Source of the DNA: an uncultured Alphaproteobacteria bacterium
GTDB taxonomy: Bacteria; Pseudomonadota; Alphaproteobacteria; Micropepsales; Micropepsaceae
Length of the DNA: 64,000 nucleotides
Direction of reading: 5' to 3'
Assembly: GCA_902825865.1 (NCBI GenBank)
Contig: CADECX010000011.1
Coordinates: forward strand, 16,744 to 80,743
Shown: positions 33,443 through 43,100 of the stretch, one piece after another
Position numbering within the stretch: position 1 is the first letter of the stretch
Layout: every line of letters begins with the position of its first letter
The notes under the pieces: model-generated
What the model saw: the letters and a program-made list of their open reading frames with translations, nothing else
Told to the model about the DNA's origin: nothing
The model's database searches: none
Made by a program: the position numbers and the translations under genes

Positions 33443-34060
33443 TTAAAATACGTATTTAACGGCAACGAAACCCAAGACCACCACCGCCAGAAAAGCAAAC
33501 AAGGTTGCTTCCAACCGCTTCTCGATGAAGCGGCGCGCCACATCGCCTTTCCAGTAGAGCAGCCCGGCCACCAAAAAATACCGGCCGCCGCGGGTAATGA
33601 TCGACAGGATCATGAACATCGCAAAGCTGTAATGGGCAAAGCCGGATGTGATGGTGACCAGCTTATAGGGAAGCGGGCTGAAGCCTTTGCCGATGATCAC
33701 CCAGGCGCCGTAGGTGGCATACCATTGCTGGAACTGGGCCATATCGTCGGCCAGGTGATAAATGCTGATCACCCATTGGCCAAGAGAATCGAACAGAAAG
33801 GCGCCGATGGCATAGCCGGCCGCGCCGCCCAGCACCGACCACAAGGTGCACCAGGCTGCCAGCGCCCAAGCTCTCTGGCGGTCCGCCATCACCATGGGAA
33901 TCAACATGATGTCGGTCGGGATGGGGAAGAAGGAGGCCTCGGCAAAAGTGAGGCCGGCCAGCGCCCGCCAGGCATGCTTGCCCGTGGCATTGCGCATCAT
34001 CCAATCATAAAGCACCCGGATGCCGGTGGGTTTGGGCTGTGTCTGGTCGGTGGATGACAT
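33443..34060 (-). CDS. YqaA-family VTT-domain membrane protein
   Basis: A 205-residue inner-membrane protein of the DedA/VTT clan (YqaA type). The conserved stretch FAEASFFPIPTDIMLIPMVM, then GGAAGYAIGAFLFDSLGQWV, and the second half YGAWVIIGKGFSPLPYKLVT with ITSG and RGGRYFLVAG are typical. These proteins are thought to act as lipid scramblases or in envelope homeostasis. ATG 34060 is preferred over the TTG codon before it. A membrane helix at the end (about 185-204) completes four to five helices. Confidence 0.85.
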   Translation of the reverse strand: MSSTDQTQPKPTGIRVLYDWMMRNATGKHAWRALAGLTFAEASFFPIPTDIMLIPMVMADRQRAWALAAWCTLWSVLGGAAGYAIGAFLFDSLGQWVISIYHLADDMAQFQQWYATYGAWVIIGKGFSPLPYKLVTITSGFAHYSFAMFMILSIITRGGRYFLVAGLLYWKGDVARRFIEKRLEATLFAFLAVVVLGFVAVKYVF

Positions 34061-34147
34061 CAATCTGTTCCTAAGGGGCTTCTAGCATCGCGTCCGGGGC
34101 GATCAAACCTTGTCGGGAAATAAGGCTTTCTTTAGCGTGACTGCCCC

Positions 34148-35836
34148 ATGAGACCACAAAAGTCCAAACAAAAGCCAAAGCGCAAAACCGTCACAAAGGC
34201 CGGGAAACCCGCCGCAAAGCCTTATGAAACGGGGCTGGACCGGGTGGCGGCCAACCATCAGCCCCTGACGCCCCTGTCGTTCCTGGAGCGGGCCGCGCGC
34301 ACCTTTCCGGGGCATACGGCCATCATCCACGGCAAACAGCGAATCGATTACCAGAGTTTTTATGCGCGCGCGCGCCGCCTGGCCTCGGCGCTGGCAAAAA
34401 AGGGCATCCGCAAAGGCGACACGGTGGCGGTGGTCCTGGCCAACACCCCGCCGATGCTGGAGGCCCATTATGGCGTGCCCATGCTGGGCGCGGTGCTGAA
34501 TGCGCTGAACACCAGGCTGGACGCCGCGGCAATCGCCTTCATGCTGGAACATGGCGGGGCGAAAATCCTGATCACCGACCGCGAGTTCTCCGCCACCGTT
34601 GGCGAAGCGCTCAAGCTGCTGAAGAAAAAGCCGCTGGTGATCGACTATGACGACAAGGAATTTCCGCAAGAAGGCGCCAGGCTGGGAGAGATCGATTACG
34701 AATCATTCCTGAAATCCGGCGATCCCGAATTTTCTTGGGCCGCACCGGACGATGAATGGGACGCCATCGCCCTGAACTACACCTCCGGCACAACCGGCAA
34801 TCCCAAGGGTGTGGTCTATCATCATCGCGGCGCCGCCTTGATGTGCTACGGCAATGCCCTGGCCGGGACCATGGTGGAGCATCCGGTGCTGCTCTGGACC
34901 TTGCCGATGTTCCACTGCAATGGCTGGTGCATGCCCTGGTCGCTTTCGGCGGTGGCGGGCACCCATGTCTGTCTGCGCTGGGTGCGGGCGGGAGCAATCT
35001 TCGACGCCTTGGCCGAACACCGCGTCACCCATCTTTGCGGCGCGCCGATTGTGATGAGCACCCTGGTCAATGCCGGCGAGGCCGAGCGCAAGAGCTTTCC
35101 GCAGAAGGTGCGCTTCATGGCCGCCGCCGCGCCGCCGCCGGAAAGCGTGCTGGCGGCGATGGCCGATGCCGGGTTCGAGGTCGTGCATGTCTATGGCCTG
35201 ACCGAAGTTTACGGCCCGGCGGTGGTCAATGAATGGCATCAGGAATGGGATAAGTTGGACAGTGCCGGACGCGCCGCCAAAAAGGCGCGCCAGGGCGTGC
35301 GTTATGCAGCACTGGAGGGCTTAACGGTCTTGAACCCCAAGACCATGAAGCCCGTGCCCGCCGACGGCGAGACCATCGGCGAGGTGATGATGCGCGGCAA
35401 TATCGTGATGCGCGGCTATCTCAAGAACAGCAAGGCCACCGAAGATGCTTTCAAGGGCGGCTGGTTTCACACCGGCGATCTGGGGGTGATGTATCCGGAC
35501 GGCTATATCCAGCTCAAGGACCGTTCCAAGGACATCATCATTTCCGGCGGCGAAAACATCTCGTCCATCGAAGTGGAGAATGCCATCGCCAAGCATCCGG
35601 CGGTGAATTTCGTGGCGGTGGTGGCCAGGCCCGACAGCAAATGGGGCGAGCATCCCTGCGCCTTTGTCGAACTTAGGCCCGGCAAGACGGCAACCGAGCA
35701 GGAAATTCTGGCCTTCGTCCGCGAACGGCTGGCGAAATTCAAGATGCCGCGCACCGTGGTTTTCACCGAACTGCCCAAAACCTCGACCGGCAAGATTCAG
35801 AAATTCGTGCTGCGGGAGCGGGCCAAGAGCCTATGA
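34148..35836 (+). CDS. Acyl-CoA synthetase (AMP-forming), medium-chain type
   Basis: A 562-residue adenylating enzyme that activates fatty or other organic acids to acyl-CoA. AMP-binding motif NYTSGTTGNPKGVVYHHRGA is at about 211-230. The second core motif is VHVYGLTEVYGPAVVNEWHQ (about 345-364), the hinge/adenylate region is GWFHTGDLGVMYPDGYIQLK, followed by DRSKDIIISGGENISSIEVE, and the catalytic lysine lies in PKTSTGKIQKFVLRE near the C-terminus. The N-terminal 25 residues are Lys-rich. The closest families are AlkK-like or dimethylsulfoniopropionate-type ligases; the substrate is not determined. Confidence 0.9.
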   Translation: MRPQKSKQKPKRKTVTKAGKPAAKPYETGLDRVAANHQPLTPLSFLERAARTFPGHTAIIHGKQRIDYQSFYARARRLASALAKKGIRKGDTVAVVLANTPPMLEAHYGVPMLGAVLNALNTRLDAAAIAFMLEHGGAKILITDREFSATVGEALKLLKKKPLVIDYDDKEFPQEGARLGEIDYESFLKSGDPEFSWAAPDDEWDAIALNYTSGTTGNPKGVVYHHRGAALMCYGNALAGTMVEHPVLLWTLPMFHCNGWCMPWSLSAVAGTHVCLRWVRAGAIFDALAEHRVTHLCGAPIVMSTLVNAGEAERKSFPQKVRFMAAAAPPPESVLAAMADAGFEVVHVYGLTEVYGPAVVNEWHQEWDKLDSAGRAAKKARQGVRYAALEGLTVLNPKTMKPVPADGETIGEVMMRGNIVMRGYLKNSKATEDAFKGGWFHTGDLGVMYPDGYIQLKDRSKDIIISGGENISSIEVENAIAKHPAVNFVAVVARPDSKWGEHPCAFVELRPGKTATEQEILAFVRERLAKFKMPRTVVFTELPKTSTGKIQKFVLRERAKSL

Positions 35837-35967
35837 CCAGCCTGCTGCGCTTGGTTCAGCGGCGCAGCAGCGCCGGTGCATTTTTCCCGGCGCGGCCTTT
35901 CCAGCGGCGGCATTCTGCTTAGTCGGTGGTCTTGCGCTGTTTTTTCCGGCCCGGCGGCGGGCCCAGC

Positions 35968-36141
35968 TCAGTTGACCGCGGCTTTAAGCCGCTCGAGCTC
36001 GTCCTTAATTCGAAGCTTTTGCTTCTTCAGAGCCGCGACCCGCATCTCATCCCAATCGGGATTGGCCATCTCGGTCTCGATAATGTCTTCGATTTTCTTG
36101 TGCTGATTGGACAGGTGATTGATATGTCCTTCTAGCGCCAT
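35968..36141 (-). CDS. DUF465/YdcH family protein, copy 1
   Basis: Fifty-seven residues from ATG 36141 to TGA 35968. The start is MALEGHINHLSNQHKKIEDI, then IETEMANPDWDEMRVAALKK, ending KLRIKDELERLKAAVN. This is the small helical-hairpin DUF465 (YdcH) family: 'H..L...H..ld..I..E......d...l..LKK.KL.lKDei'. Function is unknown. It is in a region where larger open frames are only shadows. A second family member lies 850 bases away (36995) on the other strand, flanking ubiX. Confidence 0.85.
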   Translation of the reverse strand: MALEGHINHLSNQHKKIEDIIETEMANPDWDEMRVAALKKQKLRIKDELERLKAAVN

Positions 36142-36299
36142 GCATGCACCTCATCGATTTGAATTTCGATCGGCCGGCGCGCTGGTAGGCTCGCGCCTAG
36201 GCCCCAAAAGTGAAGCACCATTCCCCGCCCCTGTCATCCCCAAAAGGTGCGGAACGCGAAACTCTTTGTATCGGTCTTAATAAGTGCTAACGGAGGCCC

Positions 36300-36998
36300 A
36301 TGAAAGCGCGGGAAACGGCGAAAAATAAAGCAGAACGGCTGGTTATCGGGCTGTCGGGGGCCTCGGGCGTGGCCTATGGCATCCGCATGCTGGAAGCCTG
36401 CCGGGAGTTGGGGATAGAATCACATCTGGTTATGACCAAGCCTGCGGAAATGACCATCGGGTACGAGACGGAACTTTCACCCCGGCAAGTCGCCGCCAAA
36501 GCGGATTTCAGCTACGCGGTCGGTGATATCGCTGCGCCTATCGCCAGCGGAAGTTTCAAGACCAAAGGCATGATCGTGGCGCCCTGTTCGGTGCGCACCA
36601 TGAGCGAGATCGCCACCGGCGTCACCACCAACCTGCTGACCCGTTCCGCCGATGTGATGCTCAAGGAACGCCGCCCGCTGGTGTTGATGGTGCGCGAGAC
36701 GCCGCTGCATCTGGGACACCTGCGCAGCATGACGGCGCTGGCGGAAATGGGCGCGATCATCCTGCCGCCGGTGCCCGCCTTTTATGCCGAACCTCGCACA
36801 CTCTCCGATCTTGTGGATCAGATGGTGGGCCGTGCTTTGGACCTGTTCGGTTACGACTGGCCGGATGTAAAACGCTGGGGCGAGGAACTGGCAAAGGGCA
36901 AACGCAAACCCACCTCCCCCAGCGCGCGAAGCGCTCCGAAGGGGGAGGTGGCCGTAGCTGGCTCTCGAGCCAGCGAAGGCCGGAGGGGGAAAAAGTGA
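36300..36998 (+). CDS. ubiX: Flavin prenyltransferase
   Basis: Makes prenylated FMN for UbiD decarboxylases in ubiquinone synthesis. Core residues 13-200 show LVIGLSGASGVAYGIRMLEA, the FMN-binding motif IVAPCSVRTMSEIATGVTTN and the following LLTRSADVMLKERRPLVLMV, then ETPLHLGHLRSMTALAEMGA and ILPPVPAFY. A normal UbiX ends around residue 200. Here the frame runs about 30 more codons through a copy of the family A intergenic repeat, giving the basic tail KRKPTSPSARSAPKGEVAVA and onward. The stop overlaps the next start by four bases. Confidence 0.94.
   Translation: MKARETAKNKAERLVIGLSGASGVAYGIRMLEACRELGIESHLVMTKPAEMTIGYETELSPRQVAAKADFSYAVGDIAAPIASGSFKTKGMIVAPCSVRTMSEIATGVTTNLLTRSADVMLKERRPLVLMVRETPLHLGHLRSMTALAEMGAIILPPVPAFYAEPRTLSDLVDQMVGRALDLFGYDWPDVKRWGEELAKGKRKPTSPSARSAPKGEVAVAGSRASEGRRGKK
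36911..36991. repeat. Family A copy 2, inside the 3' end of ubiX
   Basis: The inverse of copy 1, with 38 identical bases, flanked by inverted CCTCCCCC/GGGGGAGG blocks. It is translated as the C-terminal tail of UbiX. Confidence 0.85.
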
Positions 36999-37210
36999 GT
37001 CGCGTTGTTGGTCCCGATGAAGTCGCCGCCCGCGCCAAGCTGACCCAGCTTATGCAGGAGCATCGCGACCTGGACGCCGCCATCGAAGCCATGGTGCAGA
37101 CGGGCAGTGCCGACCTGTTGGCGCTGTCGCGGCTGAAGAAGCGCAAGCTGCAGCTGAAAGACGAGATCACCGAGATCAATAACGGGTTGCTGCCAGATAT
37201 TATTGCTTAG
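36995..37210 (+). CDS. DUF465/YdcH family protein, copy 2
   Basis: Seventy-one residues from GTG 36995, which overlaps the ubiX stop (GTGA). The pattern AKLTQLMQEHRDLDAAIEAM, then ADLLALSRLKKRKLQLKDEI, matches the DUF465 hairpin. It is probably co-translated with ubiX. Compared with the minus-strand copy at 35968 it has a longer N-terminus and lacks the DWDEMR segment. Function unknown. Confidence 0.8.
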   Translation: MSRVVGPDEVAARAKLTQLMQEHRDLDAAIEAMVQTGSADLLALSRLKKRKLQLKDEITEINNGLLPDIIA

Positions 37211-37258
37211 ATCCCGCCATCTTCAATTTCACTACAATCTACGGAAAGCCTTGAGCTC

Positions 37259-37510
37259 GTGGCGTATGACAAAGCGCAGTACGTGCAGCGCAAATGGCGA
37301 TCAACGTTGATATTTGTAATTGTCGCTGACGTGGCAGCTGCAAGCTATGCAGTATTCGCCATTGTGAAATGGCTTTTAGGCGATTCCCAGAAAATCCATG
37401 ACGATCTTTTTGAATTCGCCTTGGAAGCGCTGGCGTTCTCAATTCTATTTCTAGGGTTTTGCTGGCTGATTAAGACAATCGTTCTTTCGGCGGCTTCAAA
37501 ACAGCAGTAG
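37259..37510 (+). CDS. Small two-helix membrane protein
   Basis: Eighty-three residues from GTG 37259. Two membrane helices are visible (about 16-39, LIFVIVADVAAASYAVFAIV; and 53-75, LEALAFSILFLGFCWLIKTI) joined by an acidic loop (GDSQKIHDDLFEF). No family recognised. Codon use is a little AT-richer than its neighbours. The ribosome site is poor (GGAAAG, 14 bases upstream). It is the last gene before alaS, which converges on it. Confidence 0.5.
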   Translation: MAYDKAQYVQRKWRSTLIFVIVADVAAASYAVFAIVKWLLGDSQKIHDDLFEFALEALAFSILFLGFCWLIKTIVLSAASKQQ

Positions 37511-37547
37511 CGTCGCAACAGTCCGGTCTACTATGCAACCAGTAAGG

Positions 37548-40202
37548 CTAAACCGGCGCCAATTCCCCTAACTTCTTACGGATGGCATCCAGCGCCGCGC
37601 CTGGATTGCCGTTGTCCGGTCCGCCGGCCTGGGCCATGTCGGGCCGTCCGCCGCCGCCCTTGCCGCCCAGGGCTTCCGCCGCCACCCGCACCAGATCCAC
37701 GGCGCTGATGCGCGCGGTTAGATCGTCGGTGACACCAGCCACGATCGAAGCCTTGCCGTCGGCCGCGGCCACAAAGGCAACCACACCGGAACCCACTTGG
37801 GACTTGGCGCCATCGGCCAGGCTCTTGAGATCCTTGGGCGAAACGCCTTCGACCAGCCGCAAAACGGCCTTCAGTCCGGCAATGGTTTCCATTCCGTCAT
37901 CGCCGCCCTTGGCGGGGCCCGCCAGCGCCAACTGCTTCTTGGCTTCCGCCAATTCGCGTTCCAGCTTGCGGCGCTCGTCGGAAAGCTGCGCCACCCGGCC
38001 CGCCAATTCGCCGATCGGCGTTTTGATCGCCGACGCCGCCTCGCGGGCGATTTCCGCCTGGCCCGAAAGATAACGGCGGGCATGTTCGGATGTCAGCGCT
38101 TCGATACGGCGCACACCGGCCGCAACCGCGCTTTCCGCCAGGATAGTGAAAAGGCCGATATCGCCCAAACGATGGACATGGGTGCCGCCGCACAGTTCGA
38201 CGGAATAGGACTTTTCCGCCTCCAAGTCGGCGCCCATGGAAAGCACGCGCACTTCGTCGCCATATTTTTCGCCGAACAGGGCTTCGGCCCCGGCCGCCAC
38301 CGCCTGATCGGTCGGCATCAGCCTTGTGCTGGTGTCGGAATTCTGCCGGATGATCCTGTTGACCTGGGCCTCGATCTTTTCCAGCTCTTCGGGCGAGACC
38401 GGCTTGGGATGCGAGAAGTCGAAGCGCAGGCGCTCGGCATTCACCAGCGAGCCTTTCTGGCTGACATGGCTGCCCAGCACGCGCTTGAGCGCGGCATGCA
38501 ACAGATGGGTGGCGCTGTGATTGGCGCGGGTGGCGCGGCGGCGCTCCTTGTCGACCCTCAGATCGACGGCGTCGCCGGGCGCGAAAGTGCCTTCGGTGAT
38601 GCGCACGGCATGGACATGCAGCGCGCCTAATTTTTTCTGGGTATCAGTGACTTGGCCCTTGGCCTTGGCCGAGGTCACATGGCCGCTGTCGCCCGCCTGG
38701 CCACCGGACTCGCCATAAAAGGGCGTCTGGTTGGTGACGATCTCCACCGCTTCACCGGCATTGGCGGCCATCACCCGGCCGCCATCCTTGAAGATGGCGA
38801 GGATCTGACCTTCAGCTTCCTCGGTGTCATAGCCCAGAAATTCGGTGCGGCCGACTTCGTCCAACACCGCGAACCATTGCGCCTCGCTGGCGGCTTCGCC
38901 CGATCCCGACCAACTGGCGCGGGCTTCCGCCTTCTGCTTTTGCATGGCGGCGGCAAAGCCGTCGGTATCCACCGTGACGCCGCGCGCGCGCAGGGATTCT
39001 TCCGTCAGGTCCAGCGGGAAGCCGTAGGTATCGTAAAGCTTGAAAGCGACTTCGCCTTTAAGCCGGTCGCCCTTCTTCAGCCCGACACTAGCCTCGTCCA
39101 ACAGTTTGAGACCGCGCGCCAGGGTTTCGCGGAAGCGGATTTCTTCCAGCTTGAGAGTTTCGGCGATCAGCGGTTCGGAACGCTTGAGCTCGGGATAGGC
39201 CGAACCCATCTCACCCACCAGCGCCGGCACCAGCCGGTGCATCAGCGGGTCCTTGGTGCCCAGCAGATGGGCATGGCGCATGGCGCGGCGCATGATCCGG
39301 CGCAGCACATAGCCGCGCCCCTCATTGGAGGGCAGCACACCATCGGCGATCAGGAAGGAAGTGGCGCGCAGGTGATCGGAAATGATGCGATGGCTGAAGG
39401 TCGCTTCGCCCTTGCTGTCCACGCCGCTGGCCGATTCCGAGGCCGTGATCAGATGGCGGAACAGATCGACATCGTAGTTGTTGGTGACACCTTGCAGAAT
39501 GGCGGCGATGCGCTCCAGCCCCATGCCGGTATCGATGGACGGCTTGGGCAAATCCAGGCGGGTTTTTTCGTCCACCTGCTCGAACTGCATGAAGACCAGG
39601 TTCCAGAATTCCAGGAAACGGTCGCCGTCTTCCTCCGGCGAACCGGGCGGGCCGCCCGCAACCGACGGCCCCTGGTCGTAGAAAATTTCCGAGCAATAGC
39701 CGCAAGGCCCCGTCGGACCCATCGCCCAGAGATTGGATTCATGGCCGATGATCTTGTCGTCGGAAAAACCTGCGATCTTTTTCCAAAGCTGCCGCGCCTG
39801 CTCGTCGGTGGGATAGACCGTGACCAGCAGCTTGTCCTTGGGCAAGCCGATCACCTTGGTGACGAAATCCCAGGCAAAGGTGATGGCCTCTTCCTTGAAA
39901 TAATCGCCGAACGAGAAGTTCCCCAGCATCTCGAAGAAAGTGTGGTGGCGGGCGGTATAGCCGACATTGTCCAGGTCATTATGCTTGCCGCCGGCCCGGA
40001 CGCATTTCTGCACCGTGGTGGCGCGGCTATAGGGGCGCTTTTCCGCCCCCGTGAACAGGTTCTTGAACTGGACCATGCCCGCATTGGTGAACAGCAGGGT
40101 GGGGTCGTTGCGGGGCACCAGGGGCGAGGACGAGACCACGGTGTGGCCGTGGCTTGCGAAGAAATCCAGGAAACCGCTGCGGACGTCGGAAAGGCTTTTC
40201 AT
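37548..40202 (-). CDS. alaS: Alanyl-tRNA synthetase
   Basis: Charges tRNA-Ala. From ATG 40202 ([20 protein letters not shown]) the 884-residue protein has the class II catalytic domain ([20 protein letters not shown]; the following [15 protein letters not shown]), the editing domain with its zinc-type HxxxH ([20 protein letters not shown]) and downstream C-x3-H ([20 protein letters not shown]), and the C-Ala domain with [12 protein letters not shown]. The frame's further N-terminal extension is not needed. It is on the same strand as recA, which lies upstream, separated by a repeat pair. Confidence 0.97.
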   Translation of the reverse strand: MKSLSDVRSGFLDFFASHGHTVVSSSPLVPRNDPTLLFTNAGMVQFKNLFTGAEKRPYSRATTVQKCVRAGGKHNDLDNVGYTARHHTFFEMLGNFSFGDYFKEEAITFAWDFVTKVIGLPKDKLLVTVYPTDEQARQLWKKIAGFSDDKIIGHESNLWAMGPTGPCGYCSEIFYDQGPSVAGGPPGSPEEDGDRFLEFWNLVFMQFEQVDEKTRLDLPKPSIDTGMGLERIAAILQGVTNNYDVDLFRHLITASESASGVDSKGEATFSHRIISDHLRATSFLIADGVLPSNEGRGYVLRRIMRRAMRHAHLLGTKDPLMHRLVPALVGEMGSAYPELKRSEPLIAETLKLEEIRFRETLARGLKLLDEASVGLKKGDRLKGEVAFKLYDTYGFPLDLTEESLRARGVTVDTDGFAAAMQKQKAEARASWSGSGEAASEAQWFAVLDEVGRTEFLGYDTEEAEGQILAIFKDGGRVMAANAGEAVEIVTNQTPFYGESGGQAGDSGHVTSAKAKGQVTDTQKKLGALHVHAVRITEGTFAPGDAVDLRVDKERRRATRANHSATHLLHAALKRVLGSHVSQKGSLVNAERLRFDFSHPKPVSPEELEKIEAQVNRIIRQNSDTSTRLMPTDQAVAAGAEALFGEKYGDEVRVLSMGADLEAEKSYSVELCGGTHVHRLGDIGLFTILAESAVAAGVRRIEALTSEHARRYLSGQAEIAREAASAIKTPIGELAGRVAQLSDERRKLERELAEAKKQLALAGPAKGGDDGMETIAGLKAVLRLVEGVSPKDLKSLADGAKSQVGSGVVAFVAAADGKASIVAGVTDDLTARISAVDLVRVAAEALGGKGGGGRPDMAQAGGPDNGNPGAALDAIRKKLGELAPV

Positions 40203-40284
40203 GAAACCGGTTGTAACGGCTCTAAAAAGCGGTGTCACGCCTGGGTTTCTGGGGGCGGCTATGCCTTTTGTCCCGGTGCCGCCC

Positions 40285-40355
40285 CCTCACCCTTCGACAA
40301 GCTCAGGGTGAGGAATTGCGTGAAATCCTCATGCTGAGCTTGTCGAAGCATGAGG
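40285..40355. repeat. Pair of related inverted palindromes between alaS and recA
   Basis: Two 9-bp stems (40285-40293 with 40305-40313; 40327-40335 with 40347-40355). Their loops contain the inverse-related cores CTTCGACAAGCTC and GAGCTTGTCGAAG. This is a widespread alphaproteobacterial intergenic repeat type. Confidence 0.75.
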
Positions 40356-40360
40356 GTGCC

Positions 40361-40400
40361 ATAAAAACAAAGGGCGCCCGCATTCACACGGGCGCCCTTT
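40361..40400 (-). terminator. recA terminator
   Basis: Perfect 12-bp stem (40369-40380 with 40389-40400, core GGGCGCCCG) followed on the minus strand by TTGTTTTTAT. Confidence 0.85.
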
Positions 40401-40498
40401 GCCGAGGAGTTGAGCCCGGGGCTGCGAAACCGCCAGAGTCAACTTTTTCGTCAGCACAGGGCGTAGGCGCGAGCCGGAGCCCCGTTTAAAAAGTCGGC

Positions 40499-41578
40499 CT
40501 ATTCGTCTTCCGCCTCCGCCTTTTCGGAAGCATCCAGCACCAGATTCTGGCCGATCTGACCGGCGCTGGCGCGGATCGCCTGTTCGATCTTGTCGGCGAT
40601 GTCGGTGTTCTCGGTGAGGAAGGTTTTGGCGGCTTCGCGGCCCTGGCCAATGCGGCTGCCGTCATAGGAATACCAAGAGCCCGACTTCTCCACGATCCCG
40701 GCCTTGACGCCAAGGTCGACCAGCTCGCCCACCTTGGAAATGCCGACGCCGTACATGATATCGAACTCGACCTGCTTGAAGGGCGGGGCGACCTTGTTCT
40801 TGACCACTTTGACGCGGGTCTGGTTGCCGACCACTTCGTCGCGATCCTTGATGGCGCCGATGCGGCGGATGTCGAGACGCACCGAGGAATAGAATTTCAG
40901 GGCATTGCCGCCGGTGGTGGTTTCCGGATTGCCGAACATGATGCCGATTTTCATGCGGATCTGGTTGATGAACAACACGATGGTATTGGACTTGGAAATC
41001 GAGCCGGTCAGCTTGCGCAGCGCCTGGCTCATCAGTCGCGCTTGAAGGCCGGGCAAGGAATCGCCCATCTCGCCTTCCAGTTCGGCCTTGGGGGTGAGTG
41101 CCGCGACCGAGTCGATCACCACAATGTCGACGCCGCCGGAGCGCACCAAGGTGTCGGTGATTTCCAGCGCCTGCTCGCCGGTGTCGGGCTGGGAGATCAG
41201 CATTTCGTCAATGTCCACGCCCAGCTTCTTGGCATAGACCGGATCGAGCGCGTGCTCGGCATCGACATAGGCGGCGGTGCCGCCCTTTTTCTGGATCTCG
41301 GCCACCACATGCAGCGCCAAGGTGGTCTTGCCCGAGGATTCGGGGCCATAGACTTCGATGACACGGCCACGGGGCAGCCCGCCGATCCCTAAGGCGATGT
41401 CCAGGCCCAGGCTGCCGGTGGAGACCGCGTCGGTCGCCAGGCCCAGATCGCGGCTGCCCAGCTTCATCACCGAGCCCTTGCCGAACGCCCGGTCGATCTG
41501 GCTCAGCGCGGCCTCGAGAGCCCGCTTGCGATCGTTATCTTGTGCCTTGCCCACCACCCGTAAAGCCGCCTGCGCCAT
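40499..41578 (-). CDS. recA: Recombinase RecA
   Basis: Strand-exchange ATPase and SOS co-protease. The 359-residue protein has Walker [15 protein letters not shown] (about 74-87), Walker [21 protein letters not shown] with loop 1, loop 2 [20 protein letters not shown] and the C-terminal acidic tail EKAEAEDE. Start ATG 41578, followed by [20 protein letters not shown]. Upstream, near-matches to the alphaproteobacterial LexA box (GTTC-N7-GTTC) can be found but none is perfect. Confidence 0.98.
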   Translation of the reverse strand: MAQAALRVVGKAQDNDRKRALEAALSQIDRAFGKGSVMKLGSRDLGLATDAVSTGSLGLDIALGIGGLPRGRVIEVYGPESSGKTTLALHVVAEIQKKGGTAAYVDAEHALDPVYAKKLGVDIDEMLISQPDTGEQALEITDTLVRSGGVDIVVIDSVAALTPKAELEGEMGDSLPGLQARLMSQALRKLTGSISKSNTIVLFINQIRMKIGIMFGNPETTTGGNALKFYSSVRLDIRRIGAIKDRDEVVGNQTRVKVVKNKVAPPFKQVEFDIMYGVGISKVGELVDLGVKAGIVEKSGSWYSYDGSRIGQGREAAKTFLTENTDIADKIEQAIRASAGQIGQNLVLDASEKAEAEDE

Positions 41579-41961
41579 GGAAAACTCCCTCGGTTATTCC
41601 ACAGCGCCCGCTGATCCCCAAGCGAATCCGGCGGCGGGTGGACAAATCAAATGTACACACTTTGTTCTCTTTGCCAAGCCACGAGATAAAGCATTGAAGG
41701 AACGAGAAATACCTACATTTCGTTCTACTATTGTCCCGTAAGGGAACTTTCGCTGTTAACATCGTTGGCGTACAGCCCAAGATCACTGACAAATTGTCAT
41801 ATTGGTTGCCGCCCCTGGCATCGATACTCCGGAGCGATAACGGCTTTTCGTCTTTTCGCGTCCAGAGAATGGCCGATAATTTGACGGGTTGGGCAGCGCG
41901 ACTTTTCAAGTCCGTTCCCCGGCAGCTAGACTCAGCACAACAAGAAAATACGGGACCGGAC
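41579..41961. other. Intergenic region between recA and the first mutarotase gene
   Basis: A divergent spacer of 383 bases holding both promoters. I see imperfect LexA-like motifs (41653-41667 and 41722-41736). An open frame into the mutarotase continues upstream to 41731, but its codons precede the signal peptide and look non-coding. Confidence 0.5.
41653..41667. promoter_or_regulatory. Possible LexA operator of recA
   Basis: GTAC-N7-GTTC, one mismatch from GTTC-N7-GTTC, 75-89 bases before the recA start. A second one-mismatch site, GTTC-N7-GTCC, is at 41722-41736. Such sites occur by chance often, so support is weak. Confidence 0.25.
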
Positions 41962-43089
41962 ATGAACAGGATCAGGGTCGCCGCGCTGGGCTTGGCGGCT
42001 TGCGCATGGACAGCCTCTTTCACCGCGCCGGCGCAGGCGAAAATCGAAAAGGCGCCCTGGGGCGAAACCGCCGATGGCCAAAAGATCGATATCTACACCC
42101 TGACCAATGCGCGCGGCATGAGCGCGCGCATCACCAATTACGGCGCCTTCCTGGTCAGCCTGAATGTGCCCGACAAAAGCGGCAAGATGGCGGATGTGGT
42201 CTTGGGCTATGACAATCTGGAAGCCTATAGCCGCGGCACCACCTATGGCGCGGTGATCGGGCGTTTCGCCAACCGCATCGGCAACGCCCAATTCTCCTTG
42301 GACGGCAAGACCTACAAACTCAAAGCCAATGCCGGGCCCAACAATATTCACGGGGGACCCGTCGGCTTCAGCTATCACGTCTACAGCGCCACGCCGCTGA
42401 ACGGACCCTCGCCCTCCTTGATCCTGCACATGGTCAGTCCCGACGGCGATCAGGGCTTTCCGGGCAAGCTGGACTTCACCGTCATCTATACCCTGACCGC
42501 CAACAATGGCCTCAAGGTCGAGTACCGCGCCACCACCGACAAGCCGACCGTGCTCAATCCCACCAATCATTCCTATTTCAATTTGAAGGGGGCCGGTAAC
42601 GGCGATGTGCTGAACCACCGCCTGCAAGTCTTTTCCGATGCGGTGACGCCCACCGACACAAATCACATGGCGACCGGGGAAGTGATGAAGGTGACGGGCA
42701 CGGGCTTTGACTTCACCAAGCCCAAAGCCATCGGCAAGGACATCAACGGCCCCGATCCGGCGATCGTGGCCACACCAGGGTACGACATCAATTTCATTGT
42801 GCGCGGGCCGATGGGAAAAATGCGTCCCGCCGCGCGCGTGGTGGAGCCGGAATCAGGCCGGGTGATGGACGTGCTGACCACCCAGCCTGGTGTTCAGCTT
42901 TATCTGCCCAACAATGAAAAGCCGATCACGGGCAAGGGCGGCGCGCAGTATATCAAGCGCGGCTCCTTCTGCCTGGAGACCCAGCATTTCGCCAATGCGC
43001 CCAACATCCCGGCCTTCCCGACCACGGAACTAAAGCCGGGAAAGATTTTCTACGAGGCCACGGAGTTCAGATTCTCAACGGTGAAGTAG
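41962..43089 (+). CDS. Exported aldose 1-epimerase (galactose mutarotase), copy 1
   Basis: Interconverts alpha and beta anomers of aldoses. Start ATG 41962 gives a signal peptide (VAALGLAACAWTASFTAPAQA, cleavage after AQA). The mature protein shows GARITNYGA-like SARITNYGAFLVSLNVPDKS, GAVIGRFANRIGNAQF (substrate Arg/Asn), NNIHGGPVGFSYHVY (His), NPTNHSYFNLKGAGNG (catalytic His), PGYDINFIV and the C-terminal FCLETQHFANAPN with the catalytic Glu. The periplasmic location differs from cytosolic GalM. It is a paralogue of the gene at 44775. Confidence 0.93.
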   Translation: MNRIRVAALGLAACAWTASFTAPAQAKIEKAPWGETADGQKIDIYTLTNARGMSARITNYGAFLVSLNVPDKSGKMADVVLGYDNLEAYSRGTTYGAVIGRFANRIGNAQFSLDGKTYKLKANAGPNNIHGGPVGFSYHVYSATPLNGPSPSLILHMVSPDGDQGFPGKLDFTVIYTLTANNGLKVEYRATTDKPTVLNPTNHSYFNLKGAGNGDVLNHRLQVFSDAVTPTDTNHMATGEVMKVTGTGFDFTKPKAIGKDINGPDPAIVATPGYDINFIVRGPMGKMRPAARVVEPESGRVMDVLTTQPGVQLYLPNNEKPITGKGGAQYIKRGSFCLETQHFANAPNIPAFPTTELKPGKIFYEATEFRFSTVK

Positions 43090-43100
43090 GCGCCCGGACC

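Noticed and set aside
38652..40337. 561-codon plus-strand frame opposite alaS
   Set aside because: Antisense shadow of the synthetase; composition is His/Gln/Arg-rich as expected for reverse-frame reading.
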